From positions 28,850,001-28,914,000 of the forward strand of contig NC_073354.2 of NCBI RefSeq assembly GCF_027580225.2: a DNA stretch of 64,000 nucleotides. The letters are read 5' to 3'. The DNA comes from Misgurnus anguillicaudatus. Taxonomy: Eukaryota; Chordata; Actinopteri; Cypriniformes; Cobitidae. Below the pieces are notes generated by a model that was given only the letters and a program-made list of their open reading frames with translations, was not told the DNA's origin and did no database searches. A program made the position numbers and the translations under genes. How positions within the stretch are numbered: the first letter of the stretch is position 1; every line of letters starts with the position of its first letter. Below are positions 48,631 through 59,600 of this stretch, piece by piece.

Positions 48631-48778
48631 AAGCAATAAGGTACGAGAGGCTGTGCTGTATCGTGAATAAGTAACGGCTGAAGGGCGTTGTTAGGCACGA
48701 CGCGAAGCGGAGTGCCTGCAACCCCTTCAGCCGTTACTTATTCACGATACAGCACTTGCCTCGAGTACCTTATTGCTT
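48631..48778. mobile_element. near-perfect 148-bp hairpin MITE
   Basis: AAGCAATAAGGTACGAG at the left and CTCGAGTACCTTATTGCTT at the right, then CTGTATCGTGAATAAGTAAC then GGCTGAAGGG against CCCTTCAGCCGTTACTTATT then CACGATACAG: about 65 bp per arm. The loop refolds (GTTGTTAGGCAC / GTGCCTGCAAC) around GACGCGAAGCGGA. No coding potential. Confidence 0.95.
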
Positions 48779-49200
<422 letters not shown>

Positions 49201-49486
49201 ATTATTATACACAGTAATACAAAAAAAAAAATTCTGCAAACAATTAGTTGCAATTAATCGTTATGCAGAACTTACAAATTAAAATATTTACATATTTTTG
49301 TATTACAGGTAACGTTCTTCCTGATACCATTTTTTTAAACCCTAGTTAGTGTGTAATGTTGCTATAATAGCATAAATAATACCTGTAAAATTATAAAGCT
49401 CAAAGTTCACTGCCAGGCGATATATATTTCCTTCAATAGAATTCCTCTTTAAAAGCCTACAATGAACGACCGGTTTGGACTACAGC

Positions 49487-51117
49487 CAGGGCTCGAAATT
49501 GCGACCGAAATTTAATCTGTGCGACCTTAAAATATATTTTGGAGCATTTGTGCGACTGCCCATTTTGTTGTGACGCGAGTTGATTGTGATCCTGCGTGCT
49601 GGCGCTGTCCCATAGATATGTACACTAGATGTCGCCTTGGCTACGGCAGTTCATTTGACCGAATGCGTAAAACAGAGCCGCCATCTTGAAACAGGGGAAT
49701 CCCGCATAAGCGTCATTGTAGGCAATGGTGTAACAGAAATAAAATCACCATAAATCGTCATGAACGCGATTTTCTTGGTTTTCTTTTGGTTCGTTTCATG
49801 TATTTAGCATTCAGTACAGGAAAAAATTAAAGTTTTTATTTTATGAAAATTTACTTTTTCTAACTGTAATGCATAGTGCTAGTAGCCCTTTCATCCATGC
49901 GCTGCACAAAAGTCCGGCATCTTTCATGAATTCGAGGTACAGGCGGAGATAGCTGCTTTACCTAGATACTTCCTATGACAAGACCCCTGTTCTAAGATGG
50001 CGGCGGTTTTGACGCATGCTCAGAGCCCCAAGGCGACATCTAGTGTATATATCTATGGCGCTGTCCCAGGTTCAGTCAGTGTTCTCTCCAACGATACATA
50101 ACCAATCAAATTTCACCATTAAGTTCTTGCGTTTAATGAAGACCGCAGATTGGCTAATATGAGCGTCAGTCATTCCTTGTTTCAGTGAAGCGCGGAAATG
50201 TGAAAAGACGAACGCGTCGCGAGCATGACGAGAGCGAGCCGATTACAGCCAAGGTTATTACTGTATTTTTTGACGACGATCGGGATTCAAATGTAACTCC
50301 ACCACCGGAAAATGCGAGTTGACGTTAAACCTTTCAGAGAGAGTGGCTTAAAGATTCCGAGTGTCTATGAAAATGTAACTGTTTACTGTAAATCCTGTAA
50401 AACGGTGTTAATGGCGGAATCAAAACATTTTAAGCGCCAGACGTACCTTGCTTAAACATGGCGAAAGTGCCAAAAACACAAGACGTGTTATGACAAATGT
50501 GTTTATTATTGATGGAGACACCGACCTGTCTGTCAGTGTGTTTAATGGTGTATGTGCGCATGCGCTGGTGAATGGACATTCGACAAACATCCTTGTGGTC
50601 CATGTTGCTGTGGAATACCACAATGCTGATGGTATGTTTTTGTTGTATTTTTTAAAACATTGCCTATTTAGTAGTAAAAGCATCCTGGTAATGCAGTTAT
50701 CAATACCAATATATATTAGCCTTCTATATTAGGGGCACTTTTGTAATGTCACAATTAATCAGTGTTTTACGTGTGTGCAAGATTTTCTATGAAATCTTAA
50801 TCATGTTACCTGTAATTGTTAAATTATTATTGCTGCTATACTATTTCAACAGCATTTGGATATTAATTTAGGAATTTATGCAGCAAAAAATAAAATAAAA
50901 TAAAATAGAAGACCAACTTTTAAATGCTGGCCATAGGACGTGTAAAGCCCGGTGGTGGTGTTTTATTTTTAATAAAATAAATCTATTAACATTTACATTG
51001 TAGTTGTGGTACTTTTTAATTTTTGGATGGATGCGCCTAAATTTTTGCTGGTGCTCCTAACTCTTTAAAGTTGGGAGCACCAGTGCTACCAAATAAAAAA
51101 GTTAATTTTGAGCCCTG
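49487..51117. mobile_element. hAT-type element (CAGGGCTCGAAATT ends) with 8-bp duplication and zinc-finger remnant
   Basis: CAGGGCTCGAAATTGCGACC on the left; AATTTTGAGCCCTG on the right; perfect 8-bp duplications ACTACAGC at 49479-49486 and 51118-51125. At about 50325-50435 the plus strand holds text whose frames give PFRE..WLKDSECL and, shifted by one base, ENVTVYCKSCKTVLMAE. A conserved Trp plus Cys-x2-Cys is what the BED or TTF-type zinc finger at the front of many hAT transposases looks like. The frame is broken and the catalytic part absent. Another element (49611-50057) is nested inside. Confidence 0.9.
49611..50057. mobile_element. TIR element (CATAGATATGTACACTAG ends) with ~9-bp duplication
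   Basis: CATAGATATGTACACTAGAT then GTCGCCTTGG at left; reverse complement of right CATAGATATATACACTAGAT then GTCGCCTTGG. Direct repeat GCGCTGTCC (9 bp, 10 counting an ambiguous G) on both sides (49602-49610, 50058-50066). A 9-bp duplication suggests a Mutator-like mechanism, but the superfamily is unproven. Inside the hAT. Confidence 0.85.
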
Positions 51118-51483
51118 ACTACAGCCCTTTATTTCCTGCTTTAATGACGTCAGCAAAACAGTTCGTTGACTAAACTCCGCCCACATGAATACGTCAGTCA
51201 CCAGCTTTGGCTCAAACTGATCTGCTAAGCTAAGCAGCTATCGAATCACAGCACACTAAACAAACTAAACAATAAGAACTAGATACGTATTTCTGAAGAA
51301 GGGACTTCACATAATAAGGAAGACATCAGCCTGTTTTGAGGACAGTGAAAACAGCGCTATACAGATAAGTACATTGTGTGAAAAATACCGCGTTTTTTTA
51401 CACGTGAAACATGAACACATTTTATATTGCCCACTATAAACACAATCAAAGCTTCAAAATCACCGACATAACAGGAGCTTTAA

Positions 51484-54079
51484 ATACTTCTCAGCACTGA
51501 GTAAAATATATCAACTTTCTCTGCAATCTTCAATTTTTTTACTGATCTTGGTGCAATGCATTCTGGGATTGCCTTCCCTGTGTACATACAATGCTGCCTT
51601 GGAATTTGGCCAAAGCGAGGTATCAAAATAACAAAGTACGCCTGTGACATCTTAAAATATGGTCACTGTAGGCAGCACACTACGTTTCGGAACAAAGCAA
51701 TATTGTATATGAATATAACTGTAGGCCTACCTCGAACCAACACTGTTAAACAGTGCATGCATGCGCTGAAGAGGGCTATATTATAGATTTGTGTAACAGA
51801 TTAGAAAGTTCTTGATACTTTTACTATTTTCACTTCCTCATTCCTTTAGTCCCACTAATTCGTGTTCTTTGTTATCTCGCACTCGGTCTGAACAAAGTTG
51901 ACTACAAGTTCATCAGAAGTGGCAGAAAATAATGAGAATTGAGAAAGACTTTCAGTTACAATGATATTCATCATTCCCATAATGAATAATTAGTCCAACT
52001 CATTTACCTGCTTATTAATAATGTAGCCCTATTAACAAAGCACGGAAACTAAAAAAGGTGTGATGGGTACCAAGTAATCTTTTTGCTTGAACTACCACCC
52101 TACTGTATGTGCATTTCTGCAAACAGATTAGCACTGGTTTCTTCTGACAACCCAGAAATACACAGAAATCGATGACGTTAATAAAGGCTATCATTTTAGC
52201 ATAAACCACATCATTAACACCTATGTGCTGCGACATAACACAAACAATTTGTCATAAATATGTCACAGTGTAACTTCAACACAACATATTTTAAACATAC
52301 TTTACCTAAAGTTGCAGTCCTGGGAATTAAATCCAGGTACACACCCTCCTCACACACCCTGTACAAAAATAAAAAATAAAAATGATGTCATTAAGCATGC
52401 TAGTTTCACTACAACATGAGAAAAATGTAAACCTTACTTTAAATATACAATATGCAGCAATATTTATTTGTTCATTACTGAAGACCTCTTGTTACTAAAT
52501 CAACAATGTGCAAAGTATCCGTATTTCACAGTATCAGCAAAGGTACGTCAGTGGGTTGACAAACTTGTTCCTACTTTCAGTTAAACGGTAAATGCGTCCA
52601 GCATCTATCAGACCCTCTATCCTTACCTGACAGCCAGTCACTTCAACCAGAACCCATACAGGACTTAAAAACAAGCAGTAACGCATCTTGAAATTAAACT
52701 AGTTACAGTGTAACCAGCATTTTATCTCTTTTACTTTCATTCTCATTTTATCACTCTCCTCCACCACTACATCTCTCTGCCCCGGCCAAGTGCCCACCTG
52801 ACATTGCATCCTGCAGATCCCCGGGGTCTCCAAACCTCCTTCCTCTCTGCTGTTGCCAGTCGCGCAAGCCCGTACAATCACCATTTGCTCACGTTCTGTG
52901 CGACAAGCTATTTCCCTGCCACTGTCTGCAGCTTTCTCTCTCTCTCACTCTCTCTCGCTCACTCACTCGCTCGCTCGCTCTCTCCCTCCTCCTTCCCCCT
53001 CCCTCTTGCTCACACACTATTTTTTTGGTTGCTCGCACTCTGCCACCTTCACTCGCTCAGAGAAAGGAGCAGCACGAAAGAGCGAAAGAAACGATCATGT
53101 TTCTTCGGCATAAGCTGCTGCGCTCCGATTGGCCAGATGGAGCAAAGGGGGTGGCGGTCACAGCGATGGCACACAGGCAATGGTTGCAGACAGAGAAATG
53201 GCATTAAAATAGGTTTCGCCTTGCCCTGCTGCAGAAAACGAAAGAAAAGAAGGGGCCGAGTTGGAGAGCGAGTGCGAGACTACCTCTTTTTCAAAGCAGG
53301 AAGGAGGGGAGGCCGTGAGTATTTCCTGTTGTGCAGCTGAAGCGAGCGAGGACGTCACTCGCAGCATTCGCACCCTGGCGGGTGTCAACACAGGCGCCGG
53401 CTCAACTTGACAACTCTCCCGGCGGCTTCAGGATTACAACAGACCTGCGTCCTTACGTGTACCTGGTTGAATTTAATACTATAAATTCATTCTGTAGCCT
53501 GTAACTGCTGCAGTGTGTGCACACCAGCAGACTCTCAGTTGAGGGAATCTATTAAAAGCACATCCACTATTTTCACTTATCTCAGATTGTCCTCGATAAG
53601 CTATCGGCCCCACGGCATACACTTGTACATGACAAACCCAAATCGCTATCTTTCATCCTAACCTTGCATTCTTGTGAAGAAATCCAATTATGTAACTTGA
53701 CACAACAGGTGGAAAGCACGACCCAGATGTAGGCCCCTATTCATGTGACATTCCCGTCAATGGTGATACACCAAGCATTTCCTTCTAGATCGAATCCCCT
53801 TCCTCTTATCATGCACACGAAAAACAACAGTGGCTTTTTGAACAATTTAGCATTTAACCACAACTGGTGCACACCAATTTTAGTGGTAACACATATACAT
53901 TTTTGATAAGGCAGCAAGAAGTATGCAGAAGTAATTAGAGTATACTAGTATACTCGTCTTAAGAATGATTCTGACTAACTAGCAATTAGTTACGGCTAAT
54001 CAGTCTTATTATTTGGATTTAAATTAGACCAATCTACCTTTCTATGTAACATACAGTTATGATCAGTCTTCATGAATTC
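51484..54079. other. no gene seen; contains a GC-richer patch
   Basis: Unassigned apart from the patch at 52730-53450. A possible weak SINE remnant at 52310-52350 (GGGAATTAAATCCAGGT) is too short to call. Confidence 0.4.
52730..53450. promoter_or_regulatory. GC-richer, strand-skewed patch (possible 5' end of a gene)
   Basis: Pyrimidine-rich on the left (CTCTCTC at 52925-52990) and purine-rich on the right, with scattered CpG, a GACGTCAC at about 53352, and a good plus-strand splice donor GGCCGTGAGTATT at about 53311-53323. These could be a 5' UTR and promoter, but nothing shows transcription. The 178-codon frame at 52804-53340 is low-complexity Ser/Leu/Arg. Confidence 0.25.
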
Positions 54080-54389
54080 ATGACTAATGCCGAGTTCAGA
54101 CTGCATTATTTTCAAACTAGTCGGGTCACAGAGGTTTTCATACTGAGTGATTATCTGGGGTAGCGTTGAGTCGCTGCTGTTCAGACTGCATGATGGATTG
54201 GCGACAGGGGTTTTCATACTGCATGACTTTACCGTAGGAAGAATCGCCGACAACTTTGTCCCGGTGCGTAAACTACGTCTCACAACCAAACACACGTGAA
54301 GGAAACAATGCGAGGTCACGTGTGCAAGACCCTAGTTCTCACGTGAGACTGGGATTATTATTAAAAATTGCATGTGCTGAGTCTGAACT

Positions 54390-55127
54390 AGGGCTGGGTA
54401 TCGAATCAGATGTTCCAGATCGATTCGATTTCGATTCACAAGTAGGGCTGCATAATGATTAATCGTGACCAATCGTTGCAAAATAAAAAAATCTGTTTAC
54501 ATCAAATATGTGTGAGTACTGTGTATAATAATTATGTATAAATACACACACACATACATGTAAATATTTAAGAAATATTTACTTGTTTATATACATTTTT
54601 ATATTTATATATAATTTATTTTATAAATAAATATAAATACTTAATATATAAATATATTTTTTTCTCTTAAAATTCTACATAAATGTGTGTGTGTGTTTCT
54701 ATATATACATAATTATTATACACAGCACAGGCACATATATGTGTGTAAATAAAACTTTTATTCTGCAAACGATTAGTCACGATTAATCGTTATGCAGGCC
54801 TATTCACAAGCTATCAAATCGATTCGATTTCGATTCTCGATTCAATTCCGATTCTCGGGACGATTTTTATACTCGATGTTCAATTCAACTCAATGAATAT
54901 AGATTATATAGAATATTATATTATATGATATTCAAATATTACATTATATAGAATATATAAGAATAAAGACTGAATGAATGAATCACATCTTATGGGGAAG
55001 ACTAGTAATTAGATTAACGTTAATCTTACGTTCAGTGTTTGCGGAAATAAATATGATCGTTTTTTTGATTTGTGGGCTTTAAGAATCGATTTTGAATCGA
55101 CCATGTTAAAAAAAATTGCCCAGCCGT
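54390..55127. mobile_element. AGGGCTGGGTATCGAATC element, interrupted
   Basis: Left AGGGCTGGGTATCGAATCAG; right ...ATTGCCCAGCCGT. AGTCTGAACT is directly repeated (54380-54389, 55128-55137). The interior is full of ATCGATTCGATTTCGATTC-type repeats. An hAT MITE sits at 54443-54802. Confidence 0.85.
54443..54802. mobile_element. hAT-type MITE (TAGGGCTGCATAATGATTAATCG), intact
   Basis: TAGGGCTGCATAATGATTAA at left and, inverted, TAGGCCTGCATAACGATTAA at right; perfect 8-bp duplications TTCACAAG at 54435-54442 and 54803-54810. The AT-rich middle is made of TATAAATA-type repeats. Relative at 48497-49274. Confidence 0.95.
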
Positions 55128-55165
55128 AGTCTGAACTCGGCATAACTATGAAGATTAGTCTTAAA

Positions 55166-55952
55166 CTTTTATGCAACCGACCACTGGCTTCCACAACAAA
55201 AACTTTTTGGAGGTCACTCCAAAACCGAATCGAATCTGAATGTATAGTGTAAACACACAGTGGGTCAGTTTAACTTTAAAAACAACTTTCCATGAGAAAC
55301 AATTACAAACAAATTGCCAGAAAGCCTAGATGTGTCAAAGCTCAAGAAGGAAATCAATTTGATTGATTTTGTTGTGGAAAAAATGTGTAAGGACATTTAT
55401 CAAACCTCCAACTCTGTCTGTTTCCTTGTGATAGATAGAACTCAGGTGATGGAAAAGAAAATTATGTTTATACATCATGTGTCAGTGTCAGGAAGAGATA
55501 CTGAGGGGTGTGTTTATGCATTGCATTACACACATATATCAACCTAGAGAAAGGAGCACTGGCTCATCTGTTTGGCATAGTCAAATAAACTAATTTGCCT
55601 GATGGGTTGTAAATACTTGGGTGCACCCTTGACCCTGCTGCACTGCTGTGCTCTACACAATTACATAATGCTACTGTCCATACTAACCTGACACATATTT
55701 CATTTTGAAGCGTCTATTTATAATATAATAAACAGGAAACAATAATTCTGCTTTGCTTTGGAGTAAAATTTGAGAAATTCATATGCAGATAACAAAAACC
55801 AACTTTCCAAGCATTTTCATTTGAAGAACAGATGGTGAATCTAAAAATAACATCAATAAAAAGCAACAACAAAATGTTCCAGCACACCATAATACAGTAA
55901 TTCGTTTCAGATAACATCTGATTTGAGCAACAATCGTTCTTAGATGTTCCCC
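55166..55952. other. no gene seen
   Basis: AT-rich, unassigned. The open frame at 55314-55547 has no known domain. Confidence 0.45.
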
Positions 55953-56234
55953 CTAAGATGGGCCCTTCACTGACTGAAAGCACGTCATGGAACATTCCCG
56001 GAACGAGCCAGAGCCCCGCCCACCTTCTCGCTCCTGCTCACACACATACACGCGCACGGGCACTGTGTACATGAAAATACAGATCACAACATTACACAGG
56101 ACGCCGATAAAAACAACAGTCCACAATAACACAAACGACACTGACCCTTTGAGGGTGCGACCATCGTAAGAATTAGGACAAGGTCGACTTATTTCGTATT
56201 CCCACACCAGCCGTACAAATTCCTCTGGCAGTTG
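55953..56234 (-). CDS. open frame with one hydrophobic segment; doubtful coding
   Basis: The minus-strand frame is open from 56234 (just after a TAA) to a stop at 55953. There is no ATG near its upstream end; the first AUG codons are internal, so it would have to be part of a spliced gene. It encodes about 93 residues: an acidic/polar start (LPEEFVRLVWEYEISRPC), then a hydrophobic stretch of about 25 residues with Phe, Val, Leu and Cys that could span a membrane, then a Glu/Arg/Gly-rich tail. A possible acceptor CTTGCAG lies at 56253-56259, upstream of the stop, and a weaker CCAG at about 56226. It lies downstream of the CpG-dense block on the same strand as the splice donor at 56379. I do not recognise the family, and chance is the simpler explanation. 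Confidence 0.12.
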   Translation of the reverse strand, partial: QLPEEFVRLVWEYEISRPCPNSYDGRTLKGSVSFVLLWTVVFIGVLCNVVICIFMYTVPVRVYVCEQEREGGRGSGSFRECSMTCFQSVKGPS

Positions 56235-56269
56235 TTACGCAATATTCACTATCTGCAAGAACACTGGGT

Positions 56270-57000
56270 ATTCCCCATATATCCTTTTAAACGGAGGAGA
56301 CGCGTCCGCAACACGGTTACGGTTTTAAAACAATGACATTACCTCAGATACAAAGTAATAAGGTGCGCGTTTACTTACCGGTAAAACGCGTTCAAATCCG
56401 CCCCCTTTGAAACGTCCACAACATTTCAGGCGAATGTCAACCTCTTTATGTTAACTCCAGAGACTCTTCCTTCTCAGTGTATCACTTCAATATCGAAATG
56501 TTTAAATTCGCCGTAACAGCTCGCGGGAAATTGTAGCGATTCTGCAAAAGCCAGATGTGCGTTGCGCGTTTGCTTCAGGAAGAGATGAAAGTGAGTAAGT
56601 GTCCGCTTCGGCTGGGGCTTGAGGGGGGGACAGACAGGGTTATTCCTAGCGCCGCTTCCCAGAATAGAAAAGCAGCGTGAGCGCATGAGTGAAGAGGAGA
56701 GAAGTAGCTGGCGTTTGTCAGCGTGACTGTGACGTCATCGGATCCCCCAGCGCGGTTCCCGGTGTGAGGTACAACCCTTGGAGCGGCAGAGAGGGAAGAA
56801 GGAGGAGGGAGGGAGGGAATGGGGTTGACCGAGACAACCCGCCCGGCCTCTTCCTAGTCTTGATAGGAGGAGGGAACTCCCTTGGCGAATTTTCCTCAGA
56901 ACTGGCTGCGGGTGCGCGCAACTGCAAACCGCGACAGATGTTGAGAGTTGCTTGTATTTGATTTTGCAGGGCGTTGCGGGTACGCGCCGTGACATTAGGT
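56270..57000. promoter_or_regulatory. CpG-dense block, candidate promoter
   Basis: CpG dinucleotides are far denser here than anywhere else in the window: in the ~430 bp from about 56560 I count roughly 35, including GCGCGC, CCGCGAC and ACGCGCCG runs. It holds a full CRE, TGACGTCA, at 56730-56737. On the minus strand ACCG|GTAAGTAAAC (exon end at 56379) is a strong splice-donor match, fitting a non-coding first exon transcribed leftward. Orientation and activity are inferred. Confidence 0.5.
56730..56737. promoter_or_regulatory. CRE (TGACGTCA)
   Basis: A perfect palindromic cAMP-response element, the CREB/ATF binding core, within the CpG-dense block. Confidence 0.5.
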
Positions 57001-57313
57001 CTACTTGACTTGTAAATCTTGCTAGACTACCGGAGTAAGACATCATTGAAATACCGTTTCATAATGTTGGATGAATATTATATTGCAGTCATGATTTTTA
57101 TCTGTCCCAAGATGGACCTGTAGATAATGCACAATGGTAATCATTTATGGTGTACTGTACAATATGTAACTTATTTCAGCATTTAATAGTTTCCTTGGTG
57201 TCCTTGGATTTTTTATATTTCTCCATTCTTGCATGAGAAAAATGCATGTGGTAAATGCAGATGTACAGCATAGTTCATTGTCAGTTCTGCATGTAGGCTA
57301 CTTCTTGTTTAGC
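57001..57313. other. no gene seen
   Basis: AT-rich DNA between the CpG block and a SINE. Confidence 0.5.
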
Positions 57314-57463
57314 CACATTTATGCATGTCATAGACTTCATCCAAATCAACTTACAGTACATTTAAGCAATATATTTTTCCATTGTTATGTGTGTTCTTGG
57401 GATCAACACCATGACCTTTGCATTGCTAACATAATACTCTCCCAACTGAGCTACAAGAACACC
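57314..57463 (-). repeat. tRNA-derived SINE, near full-length
   Basis: Tail ACATTTATGCATG...CCAAATCAACTTACAGTACA, body TTATGTGTGTTCTTGGGATC, head ATGACCTTTGCATTGCTAAC to CCAACTGAGCTACAAGAACACC on the plus strand, so the element runs on the minus strand. A-box (GAGCTAC complement) and B-box positions are visible though mutated. Confidence 0.8.
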
Positions 57464-58469
57464 AAATAAACAAGAATTCTTGCATGATTTACAAAGCTGC
57501 TCCAACTTTCTTTGTGCTTTGTATTTTCTGTATTGTGTTTAATGGGATACTTTATGCTTCCCATAAAGAGCTTGCGATCACATCAGATGTGTCCTGGAGT
57601 TCCCATCACATTCTCAATAGGGAGCTCCTCTCTAATCGTCAACAAGGGCATCCCCAAAGACACTTGGCATCTGATTCACTCGAGCATAATTGACAGAGCA
57701 CACAAATAAATCAGCGTTGCCGGACCGGCTTAGACAATCTGAGTCAACAGCACGATCCTGCAGGAAATAAAAGGAAATGAAAATGTCTGTTCTTGACCCA
57801 AAGGACATGTTTCATCAACATTTATCAAGTCATCTTGTTGCACTGCTTGGCGTTTACTGTTGGAGAGCGCCTGCATGTATTCAACATGCAGAGTCATTTG
57901 CTCAAGGACATTAAGGTGTTCCCTGCAGCCCAGAGCTGTTCTCAGTAAATCACCAGTGGACCGGATAAAATCACAGTGCTATTATAAATGTTTGAATGTC
58001 ATGAATCACGCTGCACTCTTGCTTCCCAGAAACATAAGTGGACAAAAAGCAGAACAAAACTCCTATGACTGTGATTACTAAAATCATTTTTTTACCAATT
58101 TACATACTTATTTTTTACGACCATATAGTGCACTGTTAGTGGCCTAATAGACGTAAACCTACGTCAGCAAAGACGAGAATAAAAGAAAAGCTTTGTACAA
58201 GAGAACAAAAGCCATGCCTTTATGTGACTAAGCTCATTGTTCATGAGTGTGTGCATTTACAGTAAAGTAGTAACCAGTAAGTTACTGTAAATTTGGTTGG
58301 AATTCATGTTATGGATCAGCATTAACAGTTAAAAAAAACTTAAAAGCCTAACGCACTAAATGTTTTTGAAACTTGAATTTGCAGATTTTTGATCTGAGGA
58401 AAATGTTTTGAAAGTAATTTTTAATATAACTTAATTAATTTAAGTAATTTATATTTAATTAAACTTTAA
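57464..58469. other. no gene seen
   Basis: Unassigned AT-rich DNA. Confidence 0.5.
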
Positions 58470-58473
58470 TTAA

Positions 58474-59330
58474 AGGATTTGTCCATTTTCTTAAAAAAAT
58501 TTCAAATAATTTACTCACCACCATGTCATTCAAAATGTTGATGTCTTTCTTTGTTCAGTCAAGAAGAAATTATATTTTTAGAAAAACATAAAATTTTTCT
58601 CATTTTAATGGACCCCAACACGTTGCAGTTTTAATGTAGTTTAAAATTGCAGTTTCAAAGGACTCTAAACGATCACAAACGAGGCATAAGGGTCTTAGCA
58701 AAACATTTGTCATTTTTGACAAGAAAAATAAAAAATATGCACTTTTAAACCACAACCTCTCATCTATCTCCAGTCCTGTGACGCGCCAGCCCGACCTCAC
58801 GCAATACGTCATCACGTCAAGGTTACGGATGACGTATGTGAAACTACGGCCCAGTGATTACAAATGTGGAGAAAGAGGACTGTTTCGACGTTGTTGTATT
58901 TCGAATGATAATAATTAATGTCTTTGTGTCAGATCATTGTTTAAAATGGTCCGCAAATGTGCGTTTCATAAATGTAACACATGACCTTTCCACGGCATTA
59001 CGGAATTACGTGAGGTCACGCTGGCGCGTCACAGGAACGGAGATAGATAAGAAGTTGTGGTGCATATTTTTATTGTCAAAAATGACAATCATTTCACTAG
59101 ATAAGACCCTTATGCCTCGTTTGGGATCGTTTAGAGTCCTTTGAAACTGCAATTTTAAACTGCATTTAAACTGTTACGTATTGGTGTCCATTAAAGTCCA
59201 TTTAAATGAGAAAAATCCTGGAATCTTTTCCTCAAAAAAACATAATTTCTTCTCAACTGAACGAAGAAAGACATCGACATTTTAGATGATATGGTGGTGA
59301 GTATCTGGATTTTTTAAGAAAATGGACTAA
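58474..59330. mobile_element. long-arm palindromic TTAA element, copy 3, uninterrupted
   Basis: TTAA at 58470-58473 and 59331-59334. Inverted arms of about 330 bp each (GTCAAGAAGAAATTATATTT, CTAAACGATCACAAACGAGGC and complements). The loop has ATG at 58946 and codons for M-V-R-K-C-A-F-H-K-C-N-T then stop. This is the cleanest copy for defining the family (857 bp). The short frame ends where the right arm begins, so the transposase was lost by internal deletion. Confidence 0.9.
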
Positions 59331-59377
59331 TTAAGTAAATTAAAAAATAATAGCATTTCTAGCTAAATCTGAAATCT

Positions 59378-59600
59378 CAGCACAATCTCATGGCAATTTG
59401 TACATATTTTACGGGGTGGGTAATTCTTAGTAGGGTAATTTGTACGACCACATTCATACCTTTTTGTACGATGTGCTTTCAGCTCTGTGAAGTTGGGATT
59501 CATTATTGTTTTTTTTTTTCTAATAATTGTACGTTTTTCGTACGATTCACTTTTTATGCCGACCCATAAAATACGTACAAATTCCTGTGAGATCAGGCTG
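59378..59600. mobile_element. MITE with AATTTGTACGTATTTTACG motifs
   Basis: Left CAGCACAATCTCATGGCAAT then TTGTACATATTTTACGGG; right reverse complement CAGCCTGATCTCACAGGAAT then TTGTACGTATTTTATGGG. Interior ATTGTACGTTTTTCGTACG. I recognise this as a widespread cyprinid repeat. No duplication determined. Confidence 0.85.

Larger units (their letters stand above)
49396..51479. mobile_element. TTAA-type MITE (AGCTC ends) split by an hAT element
   Basis: Left AGCTCAAAGTTCACTGCC (flank decayed to TTATAA); right ...CATAACAGGAGCT followed by TTAA at 51480-51483. The right body includes GACATCAGCCTGTTTTGAGG and CACATTTTATATTGCCCAC, which I recall as a teleost repeat. A 1.6-kb hAT element (49487-51117) lies inside. 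Confidence 0.65.
54080..55165. mobile_element. MITE with TGCCGAGTTCAGACTGCA ends, carrying two nested elements
   Basis: Left ...GACTAATGCCGAGTTCAGAC; right (reverse complement) ...TAGTTATGCCGAGTTCAGAC, with outer inverted AGTCTTCAT / ATGAAGATTAGTCTT. An element with GGGCTGGG ends was inserted into its right terminal repeat at 54380. Limits approximate. Confidence 0.75.

Noticed and set aside
52804..53340. 178-codon open frame
   Set aside because: Composed of Ser/Leu/Arg/Lys runs across CT-rich and GA-rich tracts, with a non-ATG start and no domain. It is low-complexity, not a gene.
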